Source of the DNA: JBDTRY01 sp039931435 | Lineage (GTDB): Bacteria; Acidobacteriota; Thermoanaerobaculia; Gp7-AA8 | DNA length: 12,381 bases | Assembly: GCA_039931435.1 (NCBI GenBank) | Contig: JBDTRY010000102.1 | Location: forward strand, 1-12,381 | Direction of reading: 5' to 3' | Part shown: positions 6,055 through 12,361 of the stretch, one piece after another | Layout: each line of letters starts with the position of its first letter | How positions within the stretch are numbered: the stretch's first letter is position 1 | The notes under the pieces: model-generated | Database searches by the model: none | Told to the model about the DNA's origin: nothing | What the model saw: only the letters and a program-made list of their open reading frames with translations | Position numbers and translations under genes: made by a program

Positions 6055-7157
6055 CGCTGCAGCCAACCTTCGGCAATTCCCCGGTCGCACCATTCCTGCC
6101 CCTCCCCGCCACAAAGTTCGACCAGATCAGCATACTCCAGACCCTCGCTCCGCCGAAGGGCCAGAAAGATCCGTTCGTGACGCCGCTCCTCCTCATCCAG
6201 GACTTCCCTGAAATCCACGGGCAACTCACTCTTGCGCAGTCGATCGATGTACACCTCTGGAATCCGACTGTTGGCAACACGCTCTTCGTTCTGAAAGGAG
6301 TGCGCACCAAGCCCGAGGCCGACGTACGGCAGGCGTGTCCAGTAACGGAGATTGTGAAGGCATTGCGCACCGGGGCGCGAAAAGTTGCTGATCTCATACT
6401 GTGTCAGCCCGGCGGCGGCTGTTTCGAGCACGGCGACAACATACATTTCGGCGACCTCCTCATCCGGCGCCAGTGTGGTGCGTCCGGCCAGGACGTTACG
6501 TTGCAACGCTGTGCCCTCTTCGAGATCCAGCATGTAAAGTGAAACGTGTTCGACACCGCAATCGATCACGCGCCGAAGCGACTGGCGGAACGTGGCCAGC
6601 GTTTGCCCAGGCAGGCCGAGAATGAGATCGCCGCTCGTCCGAAATCCCGCGGTGACAGCAGCCCGCAGCGCAGCCACAGCACGATCTCCTCCATGCAGAC
6701 GCGCCAGCGGACGAAGCTCGGAATCGACGAGCGACTGGACGCCGATGCTCAGTCGATTCACCCCCAGCTCCCGCCACGCCTGCAGCGAGTCCGCCGTAAC
6801 ATCTTCGGGATTGGCCTCCATGCTGAACTCCGTTCCGGGACCGATGTCGTACGCATCACGGAGCGCATCGCCGACCGCCCCCAACTTCAAGGGGCTGGTC
6901 ATGGAAGGCGTGCCCCCTCCGAAAAAGATCGAATCCACGACGGAGAGCCGATCGGCTCGCAGGCGGATCTCCTCCCGCAGTGCCTCCAGGTAGTCGTCTT
7001 CCATGGCCCGATTGGTGGAGACGGCAAACGCGCAGTAGGTGCATCGCATCCTGCAGAAAGGCAGATGTACATAGAGACCGAGCGTCGGGCGGGGCCGGAG
7101 CTCCGGGCTGTCTTCCGTGGTATTCGGATCGAAGCCCTGCGAATTATTGGAATGCAT
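5982..7157 (-). CDS. hemW: HemW-type radical SAM protein (heme chaperone, formerly HemN-like)
   Basis: A 391-residue cytoplasmic protein of normal family length. The radical SAM cluster motif is C35-x3-C39-x2-C42 in HLPFCRMRCTYCAFAVS. The SAM-binding FFGGGTPSM follows (residues 78-86), then FSMEANPEDVT, RLSIGVQSLVDSELRPLARL and GDLILGLPGQT. The H268-N-L-R-Y-W273 motif, characteristic of HemW and associated with heme binding, distinguishes it from coproporphyrinogen dehydrogenase HemN. The C-terminal small domain ends VSLTTSGFLLSNEYISQLF. HemW is known to bind heme and deliver it to target proteins. The ATG at 7157 is the only canonical start before the LGLYVHLPFC core. It leaves a Pro/Asp-rich 25-residue N-tail, and no Shine-Dalgarno precedes it. 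Its 3' end overlaps the start of the barrel gene. Confidence 0.93.
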   Translation of the reverse strand: MHSNNSQGFDPNTTEDSPELRPRPTLGLYVHLPFCRMRCTYCAFAVSTNRAMEDDYLEALREEIRLRADRLSVVDSIFFGGGTPSMTSPLKLGAVGDALRDAYDIGPGTEFSMEANPEDVTADSLQAWRELGVNRLSIGVQSLVDSELRPLARLHGGDRAVAALRAAVTAGFRTSGDLILGLPGQTLATFRQSLRRVIDCGVEHVSLYMLDLEEGTALQRNVLAGRTTLAPDEEVAEMYVVAVLETAAAGLTQYEISNFSRPGAQCLHNLRYWTRLPYVGLGLGAHSFQNEERVANSRIPEVYIDRLRKSELPVDFREVLDEEERRHERIFLALRRSEGLEYADLVELCGGEGQEWCDRGIAEGWLQRWDGRVSLTTSGFLLSNEYISQLF

Positions 7158-7166
7158 TGTTATAAT
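7158..7166. promoter_or_regulatory. extended -10 (TGTTATAAT) in a 15-base divergent spacer
   Basis: TGTTATAAT (7158-7166) is a perfect extended -10 for the plus strand and ends six bases before the HD-GYP ATG at 7173, so transcription should start at the A of the ATG. On the minus strand the same bases read GATTATAAC. GATTAT (7168-7163) lies five bases before the hemW ATG and is a weaker -10. The whole spacer between the two start codons is 15 bases, so both promoters must run into coding sequence. No ribosome binding site is present on either side. I found no good -35, which fits an extended -10. Confidence 0.65.
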
Positions 7167-7172
7167 CCATTT

Positions 7173-8909
7173 ATGACCGACTCACCTCCGCCGGTGCGAT
7201 CCCGATTGCTCTGGACACTTCTGGGGGTCATGATCGTGGTCAGTACGCTTCCGCTGCTCATCTCCCACTATGTACTGATCGGCATCAACCGCGACTCCCT
7301 GGAGACGCTGGAGAAAAAATATCTGACCCGCTCGGCAGTGGGCATCGCCGGCGATATCCAGAACTTCATCGCCAGCTACCAGCAACAGCTCGACAAGATC
7401 GCCGGGGGAATGAAGATCGCCAATTCACTCTCGCCGCAGGGGGTCAATCCCTTCACCAGCGTATCGCAGGCGGGCCTGATTTCAACGTACACCTCCTCCG
7501 ACGATGAGCTGCTGGGACTGAGCATCGTCAATCGCAACGGCCAGGGAGCGGCGGCACTTCCTGCCGGCCTTCCCGCGGATGTCACGGCCGAAACCGATCG
7601 GGCCCTGCAGATCGCGCTGAAAGGACAAACCTACCTCGGAGACTTCCGCTATATCGCCGTGCTGAACCAGCCGGCCATCGTCATCGCCGTGCCGATCTCC
7701 AATGACGGCGTTGTGGTCGGAGCGGTCGAGGGTCTGGTCAGCCTGCGCCGCATCGCCGATCGCATTCACGAGGAAGGCAAGGGCGACGTGACGGCCTTTG
7801 TGGTCAATCGCCGAGGCGAAGTCCTGCTGCACAGCAGCCCGAGCATCGAGGTGGCCCGGCCGGACTATTCAAATCTGCAGATCGTGCGGGAGTTCAAGAG
7901 TGCCGCCGTGCGACTGCGTCTGACCGAATCGTACGAACAGACCGTGGGGACAGAGCAGGTGAAGATGCTCGGCACTGTGGCGCCCGTGGCCAGTACGGAC
8001 TGGGGCGTGGTGGTCGAGCGGGAGCAGTCTCGCGCCTTTGCCTCCGTTCGCAAAATGGTTCGCGGCACGTTCGAATGGGCTGCGGTCGCCATCGTCCTGG
8101 CAGTACTCCTGGGGAGTATTTTTGCCACCGGCATTTCCCGCCCCATTCGCGTTCTGGCGGAGCGGTCTCAGGAGATCGCCAGCGGAAATTATCAGCAGCG
8201 GGTGGAAGTGAAAGCGGACAACGAAATCGGTGACCTGGCCCGCAACTTCAACATCATGTCCGAAGAGATTGAGAAGGCCGTGGAGCAGTTGAAGAAAGCG
8301 GCAAACGAAAACCAACTGCTGTTCATCAACGCCGTGCGCATGCTTGCCGCCGCTATCGACGCCAAGGATCCATATACGCGAGGGCACTCCGAACGGGTGG
8401 CGCGCTACTCGATCGCCATCGGCAAACAGCTGCAGCTTCCGTCAGTGGAAATGCGAAACCTGCGCATCAGCGCCCTCCTTCATGACGTGGGAAAGATCGG
8501 AATCGACGATCGCATCCTGCGTAAGCCCGGAGCGCTCAACGATGAAGAATTCGAGATCATGAAGACCCATCCCGCCAAGGGAGCGGCCATCATGAGCGGA
8601 GTGGCCCAGCTCATCGACATCATCCCCGGAATGAAATACCACCACGAGCGTTGGGGCGGCGGCGGATACCCCGACAACCTTCGGGCCGATGAGATTCCCA
8701 TGCAGGCGCGCATCGTGGCCGTGGCCGATACCTTTGACGCCATGACCACGAACCGCCCTTACCAGAAGGCTATGGACCTCCAGTACGTGGTCGGCAAGAT
8801 TCGTGAGCTGGCCGGGAGCCGCTACGATCCGGCGGTTGTCGACGCATTCGCCGCGGCCGTCACCAGCGGTGATATTCAGGTTGACGAGCAGGTTCGAGGA
8901 GCGGCCTGA
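7173..8909 (+). CDS. membrane-bound HD-GYP c-di-GMP phosphodiesterase with Cache and HAMP domains
   Basis: A 578-residue sensor. TM1 is about residues 14-36 and a dCache-like periplasmic domain spans about 40-290. TM2 is about 300-319 (EWAAVAIVLAVLLGSIFATG) and HAMP about 320-372 (SRPIRVLAERSQEIASGNY, then ADNEIGDLARNFNIM). A short coiled coil leads into the HD-GYP domain (about 383-565). Metal and catalytic residues are intact: H405 in RGHSERVAR, H437-D438 and K441 in LLHDVGKIGID, H466 in THPAKG, H490-H491, the GYP core G498-Y499-P500, and D519 in ADTFDAMTTNRPY. It is expected to hydrolyse c-di-GMP in response to a periplasmic ligand. The ATG at 7173 is chosen because it starts just before TM1 and sits at a leaderless-promoter distance; the frame upstream of it is antisense to hemW. 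The stop overlaps the start of the TPR gene. Confidence 0.95.
   Translation: MTDSPPPVRSRLLWTLLGVMIVVSTLPLLISHYVLIGINRDSLETLEKKYLTRSAVGIAGDIQNFIASYQQQLDKIAGGMKIANSLSPQGVNPFTSVSQAGLISTYTSSDDELLGLSIVNRNGQGAAALPAGLPADVTAETDRALQIALKGQTYLGDFRYIAVLNQPAIVIAVPISNDGVVVGAVEGLVSLRRIADRIHEEGKGDVTAFVVNRRGEVLLHSSPSIEVARPDYSNLQIVREFKSAAVRLRLTESYEQTVGTEQVKMLGTVAPVASTDWGVVVEREQSRAFASVRKMVRGTFEWAAVAIVLAVLLGSIFATGISRPIRVLAERSQEIASGNYQQRVEVKADNEIGDLARNFNIMSEEIEKAVEQLKKAANENQLLFINAVRMLAAAIDAKDPYTRGHSERVARYSIAIGKQLQLPSVEMRNLRISALLHDVGKIGIDDRILRKPGALNDEEFEIMKTHPAKGAAIMSGVAQLIDIIPGMKYHHERWGGGGYPDNLRADEIPMQARIVAVADTFDAMTTNRPYQKAMDLQYVVGKIRELAGSRYDPAVVDAFAAAVTSGDIQVDEQVRGAA
8896..8901 (+). promoter_or_regulatory. Shine-Dalgarno for a non-canonical start
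   Basis: GAGGAG inside the last codons of the HD-GYP gene lies four bases before CTG 8906 and seven bases before ATT 8909, and 160 bases before the first canonical start of the TPR frame (GTG 9062). Its position supports initiation at CTG or ATT. Confidence 0.6.
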
Positions 8910-9634
8910 TTCGAATTACTTTCGTTCTCATCGCTCTCCTCACCCCGGCGGCGATCGCTGCTCCATCGGATCCGGCGTCGACCGTCTGCTCCCCTGCCAT
9001 CTACTATCTTGATCATGGCCAGTATTCGCAGGCGCTGGCGGCGGCCGCACGGTCCACGACCGTGAACGATACACCCCCCTCCGCTCTGAACGTGCTGGGA
9101 GTCACGGAGATGATGACTGGCTCCCCAGCCCTCGCGCTGGCCTCGTTCAACCGCGCTCTGGCGCTCGACGCCTCCCTCACCGCCGCTCGCCTCAACCGCG
9201 GCGTGGCCCTGATGCAGTTGCACCGGAACGATGAGGCCGTCACCGACTTCGCCAGCGTCTATGCGGGCGACCCGGCCCTGCGCGCTCCGGCGGCGTACCA
9301 GCGCGCTCTGGCCGAGGAACAACTCGACAATCTCGAAGGAGCCCTACTCTGGCTCAATCGCGCCCTCCAGGCCGACCCCGGGCTGACCGAAGCGATTTTT
9401 TATCGAGGCATCATCGAGGAGCGGCGGGGGAACTTTCAAGAGGCGGGCCGGGATTACAAAACCTTTCTCCAGCTTCATCCGGAATCGGCGGCGGCCATGC
9501 TCCGCTTCGGCATCGCCGCCCAGCGCAGCGGACACGCGGATACTGCCCGACGCTATTTTCAGCAGGTCCTTGATACCGACCCGTTCGGAGCCGAGGCTGT
9601 CGAAGCCCGGAAATTCATGGTGATGTGGGACTGA
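8906..9634 (+). CDS. exported TPR-repeat protein with a non-canonical start codon
   Basis: The frame is open from 8885 and reads L-I-R-I-T-F-V-L-I-A-L-L-T-P-A-A-I-A, an obvious signal peptide cleaved after AIA. About 220 residues with five or six TPR motifs follow: YYLDHGQYSQALAAAARS, NVLGVTEMMTGSPALALASF, LNRGVALMQLHRNDEAVTDF, QRALAEEQLDNLEGALLWL, YRGIIEERRGNFQEAGRDY and FGIAAQRSGHADTARRYFQQ. There is no ATG, GTG or TTG in this frame before GTG 9062, which would delete the signal peptide and the first TPR. I therefore place the start at CTG 8906 (overlapping the upstream stop as CTGA) or ATT 8909; GAGGAG sits at the right distance. The product is 242 residues from CTG, periplasmic or secreted, probably a protein-binding scaffold. 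It is coupled to the HD-GYP gene and followed after one base by the Roadblock gene. Confidence 0.85.
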   Translation: MIRITFVLIALLTPAAIAAPSDPASTVCSPAIYYLDHGQYSQALAAAARSTTVNDTPPSALNVLGVTEMMTGSPALALASFNRALALDASLTAARLNRGVALMQLHRNDEAVTDFASVYAGDPALRAPAAYQRALAEEQLDNLEGALLWLNRALQADPGLTEAIFYRGIIEERRGNFQEAGRDYKTFLQLHPESAAAMLRFGIAAQRSGHADTARRYFQQVLDTDPFGAEAVEARKFMVMWD

Positions 9635-9635
9635 C

Positions 9636-9992
9636 GTGCCATTCCGCACGGTACTCAGGAATCTGATCGACAGCGTTGACGGCGCCATGGGGGCGATGTT
9701 TCTCGACTACGAAGGGGAAGCTGTGGAAGTGGTTTCCAACGGCAACCGTCATGACTTCAAGATCATCGGCGCTTATCAGGGCATCTTTCTTTATCAGGCG
9801 CGGAAAATCTGCAGAGATACCAGACAAGGAACTCCGCTCCGCTTTGCCCTCCAGCTGGAAGAGATCACAATTCTGACCCGGACGATGGCTGATGGCTATT
9901 ATCTGGTGCTGGTTCTGGGAAGGAACGCCAGTGAATCGCAGGGCTGGCATCAGATGAATGCCGCACACGCCGTGCTCTCGCGCGAGATCTGA
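9636..9992 (+). CDS. Roadblock/LC7-domain protein (MglB-like)
   Basis: A 118-residue cytoplasmic protein with one Roadblock/LC7 fold: the N-terminal helix RTVLRNLIDSVDGAMGAMF, strand FLDYEGEAVEVVS, a central helix (FKIIGAYQGIFLYQARKICR), then the strands EEITILTRTMADGYYLVLVLG and a C-terminal helix. Roadblock proteins such as MglB homodimerise and act on, or scaffold, small Ras-like GTPases in polarity and motility. No MglA-type GTPase is in the window, so the partner must be elsewhere or the protein works differently. The GTG start at 9636 follows the TPR stop by a single base, so it belongs to the HD-GYP-TPR operon. Its stop TGA overlaps an ATG (TGATG at 9990) that is in frame with the next gene. 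Confidence 0.85.
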   Translation: MPFRTVLRNLIDSVDGAMGAMFLDYEGEAVEVVSNGNRHDFKIIGAYQGIFLYQARKICRDTRQGTPLRFALQLEEITILTRTMADGYYLVLVLGRNASESQGWHQMNAAHAVLSREI

Positions 9993-10075
9993 TGCATCGC
10001 AACAGTAGGCGGCCGGCGTATGCCGGTGACACTCCTCCCGGAGGGCGTTGGCAGAAACAGTGCAGAGGTCGATTT

Positions 10076-10537
10076 GTGGTGAAAGTACGGGCAACAACGG
10101 CGCTGGTGGCGGTTCTGCTCGGTGCAGGATGCGAGCAACAGACGCCAGTCACTCGCGTTCAGGACGTTCGCACCGTCGACAACACCCCGACGCGTGTCAC
10201 GGCTGTGCAGATCCTGCCGGTGCTTCGCGAAGAGGCGACGGAAATCAAACCTCCCGAACAGCTCGACGCCGATGGAAAGCCGATCCCTCCGAAGGCCGGG
10301 AAAGAGCCGAAGCCAGCAAAAACCTCCGGCACGCCACAGAACTCGACGCCCAACGAACTGCCGTTTGCTCCGCTCATCGCCATGGACCCCGTCGACGGCG
10401 CGAAAGTATCCATCCGCATCGGAACGGCCTCGACGGAGTACAAGAACAAGCTCTACTACTTTTCATCACCGGAAACAAAAAAACTGTTTCTGGGCGACCC
10501 GGAAAAGTACTCGAAGGGAACCCTGGCGCGCTACTGA
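10076..10537 (+). CDS. YHS-like lipoprotein lacking the conserved cysteines
   Basis: A 153-residue exported protein. MVKVRATTALVAVLLGAGC is a lipoprotein signal with C19 as the acylated residue (a slightly unusual G-A-G-C lipobox). A flexible Pro/Lys/Thr-rich linker covers about residues 55-95. A C-terminal YHS-type domain begins at AMDPVDGAKVSI and continues TEYKNKLYYFSSPETKKLFL, then GDPEKYSKGTLARY. The usual YHS pattern is DPVCGM...YYFCSxxC; here the three cysteines are D107, S130 and T134, so metal or heavy-metal binding through Cys is lost. The GTG at 10076 has AGAGG seven bases upstream; GTG 10079 is equally possible. ATG 9992, overlapping the Roadblock stop, would put more than 35 residues before the signal. 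It is the last gene of the HD-GYP operon, and its 3' end overlaps the convergent thioesterase by seven bases. Confidence 0.8.
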   Translation: MVKVRATTALVAVLLGAGCEQQTPVTRVQDVRTVDNTPTRVTAVQILPVLREEATEIKPPEQLDADGKPIPPKAGKEPKPAKTSGTPQNSTPNELPFAPLIAMDPVDGAKVSIRIGTASTEYKNKLYYFSSPETKKLFLGDPEKYSKGTLARY

Positions 10538-10968
10538 CGGGCCGCCGTCACGGGCAGCCATGGCGCGAAAGCCGCCATTACGGCGGCCGGGGCCACGACC
10601 GGTCTGCGGGTTTCACGGTCGAGCCAGAGATGGCGCGTGGTACCGGTGGCATGTCTTGCAGTCCCATCGCCGTTGAGCAATTCGTATCCGAAACGCATGG
10701 AGCGGCTGCTGGTCTCGACGATCGAAGTGCGGATGACCACATCCTCGTCGTATCGGTAAGGAATGCGGTATACACACTGGATTTCTGCCACGACCAGCAG
10801 CACCCCGGAGAGTTCGATGTCGCGGTAACGCATCCCTGTCCGCTCGCACAGATCCGTCCGCCCGATCTCGAACCAGACCAGGTAGTTTGCGTGGTGAGCG
10901 ATCCCCATCTGGTCCGTTTCCTTGTATCGGACCCGCGCTCTCACTTCTCCGAACGGAACTGCTTCCAT
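10531..10968 (-). CDS. acyl-CoA thioesterase, YbgC/4-hydroxybenzoyl-CoA thioesterase family
   Basis: A 145-residue single hot-dog-fold protein of family-normal length. The signature is RVRYKETDQMGIAHHANYLVWFEIGRTDL. D19, in the ETD triplet, is the likely catalytic aspartate, and the H-A-N-Y-L-x-x-F-E run is the hot-dog helix. A second family segment is CVYRIPYRYDEDVVIRTSIVETSSRSMRFGYEL. YbgC-type enzymes hydrolyse short- or medium-chain acyl-CoA (or acyl-ACP) thioesters and are often linked to the Tol-Pal envelope system; no tol genes are visible here. The ATG at 10968 has a strong AAAGGAG five to six bases upstream. Its 3' end overlaps the convergent YHS gene by seven bases (10531-10537). 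It is divergent from the threonine dehydrogenase, with a 178-base spacer. The longer plus-strand frame through this region is an antisense shadow. Confidence 0.92.
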   Translation of the reverse strand: MEAVPFGEVRARVRYKETDQMGIAHHANYLVWFEIGRTDLCERTGMRYRDIELSGVLLVVAEIQCVYRIPYRYDEDVVIRTSIVETSSRSMRFGYELLNGDGTARHATGTTRHLWLDRETRRPVVAPAAVMAAFAPWLPVTAARQ

Positions 10969-11017
10969 GGAGGCTCCTTTGCGGCGTGGACAACGTGCTT
11001 TTTGTCCAGAGATCCTG

Positions 11018-11026
11018 TGCTATCTT
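11018..11026 (+). promoter_or_regulatory. possible extended -10 promoter for the dehydrogenase gene
   Basis: TGCTATCTT matches an extended -10 (TGn plus TATCTT, four of six consensus bases). A TTGTCC at 11002-11007 is too close (13 bases) to be a standard -35. If used, the transcript would have a leader of about 114 bases before the ATG at 11147. Weak evidence. Confidence 0.3.
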
Positions 11027-11146
11027 AATCGACCGGAGTCTGGACCACGCCGGCGTCGTTCGTGGCAGTGGAACAATCGGAACTGCATCAATCCCCAACC
11101 GAGCGACGAGAGCCTCACCATCCCTGGACGAAGAGGAAATCGCGCA

Positions 11147-12265
11147 ATGGAAGCGGTCATCAAATCACGGCCTGTCGATGGTCCGGCCGGTACCGAAGTC
11201 ACTGAGTGTCCGGAACCCGTTCCAGGACCTGACGAAGTGCTCATCCGTGTCGCCGCCGCGGCGATCTGTGGTACGGACAAGCACATCTATCACTGGGATC
11301 CTTCCGTCCAGGATTCGATTACCCCGCCACGCATATACGGTCACGAATTCTGCGGGTTCGTGGAAACGATCGGCACAGGGGTGGCACGTTCCGATCTCAT
11401 CAGGGGCGACTACGTCTCGGCAGAGATGCATGTTGTCTGTGGCGAATGCCGTCAGTGCCGCAGCGGTCGCGGACATATATGCGAGCGAACCAGGATTTAT
11501 GGACTTCATGAGGACGGCTCGTTCGCGCAGTTCGTCAAGGTGCCGGCCACGAACGTCATCCGTCTGGACAAGCGCTATGTTCCTCTGCAGGTAGGGGCTT
11601 TTCTCGATGCCCTGGGCAATGCCGTGCATACCACGCAAGTCGTCGATCTCGCTGGAGCGACAGTGGCTATTACCGGCTTCGGACCAATCGGTGCCATGGC
11701 CGCAGCAATCGCCGAACACTCCGGGGCGAACATGATCATCGTTACAGACCTCAGCGAGAATTCGCTGGAGACGGCCCGTCGCTGGGCCGCCGCCCGGGAC
11801 TTCAAGAACCTGCATACATTCAACGTGTCCAGGGTTCAGCGAGAGGAGTTGCGCGAGGCCGTCATGGCCATCACTGACGGGGGAGTGGACGTCGTCCTGG
11901 AAATGTCCGGAGCTCCTTCAGCGATCAATCTGGGCCTGGAGATCGTGCGCATGGGAGGGTTCCTCTCCCTCCTCGGACTACCGGCAAAACAATCGCTGAC
12001 GATCGAAAACTACAGCGGAAACGTCATCTTCAAGGGCGTGACCATGCAGGGCATCATCGGCAGGCGGATGTATGGCACGTGGCAACGTATGCTTTCGCTG
12101 CTGCAGGCGGGACTGGACGTGGACTGGATCGTCCAGGCGAAGTTCGATTCGCTCTCAGAGTTCCACGAAGGGATCGGCCTGTTCGATCGCCATGAAGCGC
12201 TGAAGGTGGTGTTCTTTCCGGAGGGCGAAGCGGCCGCGGTCCGGCGGCTGGAGGCCGCGCGCTGA
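11147..12265 (+). CDS. tdh: zinc-dependent L-threonine 3-dehydrogenase
   Basis: A 372-residue medium-chain dehydrogenase expected to oxidise L-threonine with NAD to 2-amino-3-ketobutyrate in the cytoplasm. Catalytic zinc residues are C41, T43 and H46 in AICGTDKHIYHWD, and H66-E67 in YGHEFCG. The structural zinc site is C98, C101, C104 and C112 in VCGECRQCRSGRGHIC. The hallmark GNAVHT lies at residues 157-162. The NAD fold is ITGFGPIGAMAA with D201 after the second strand. LEMSGAPSA and VIFKGVTMQGIIGRRMYGTW are diagnostic of Tdh over sorbitol or alcohol dehydrogenases. It is about 30 residues longer than E. coli Tdh, through an insertion near 215-235 and a C-terminal tail. The ATG at 11147 gives the usual N-terminus; GAGG about ten bases upstream is a modest ribosome binding site. 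The usual partner gene kbl is not seen before the window ends. Confidence 0.92.
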   Translation: MEAVIKSRPVDGPAGTEVTECPEPVPGPDEVLIRVAAAAICGTDKHIYHWDPSVQDSITPPRIYGHEFCGFVETIGTGVARSDLIRGDYVSAEMHVVCGECRQCRSGRGHICERTRIYGLHEDGSFAQFVKVPATNVIRLDKRYVPLQVGAFLDALGNAVHTTQVVDLAGATVAITGFGPIGAMAAAIAEHSGANMIIVTDLSENSLETARRWAAARDFKNLHTFNVSRVQREELREAVMAITDGGVDVVLEMSGAPSAINLGLEIVRMGGFLSLLGLPAKQSLTIENYSGNVIFKGVTMQGIIGRRMYGTWQRMLSLLQAGLDVDWIVQAKFDSLSEFHEGIGLFDRHEALKVVFFPEGEAAAVRRLEAAR

Positions 12266-12332
12266 AATTCGTGTAGCAAATACGCGAGAATCGCGAACGA
12301 GCGCTGAATCAGAGTGAAGAAACTAGGAGCGC

Positions 12333-12361
12333 CGTCATCCCGAGCGAGAGCGAGGGACCCC
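12333..12361. repeat. candidate dispersed intergenic repeat (GTCATCCCGAGC type)
   Basis: CGTCATCCCGAGCGAGAGCG followed by AGGGACCCC, about 70 bases after the dehydrogenase stop. Very similar strings (GTCATCCTGAGCGAAGCGAAGGATC and variants) are, from memory, abundant intergenic repeats in Acidobacteriota and some other phyla. TCCC and GGGA flank a purine-rich core. Only one copy is visible here, so the repeat status is inferred from prior knowledge. Confidence 0.5.

Noticed and set aside
6546..7172. Upstream extension of the HD-GYP frame
   Set aside because: The added 209 residues are antisense to hemW and would bury TM1; ATG 7173 gives the normal topology.
10013..10026. CCGGC-GTAT-GCCGG hairpin before the YHS-like gene as a terminator
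   Set aside because: Short stem, no T-run, inside an operon; may be chance in GC-rich DNA.
10048..11028. 326-residue plus-strand frame
   Set aside because: It runs out of frame through the YHS-like gene and antisense through the thioesterase; biased composition, no domain.
10922..11146. Upstream extension of the threonine dehydrogenase frame
   Set aside because: Not part of the family; the family N-terminus begins at ATG 11147.
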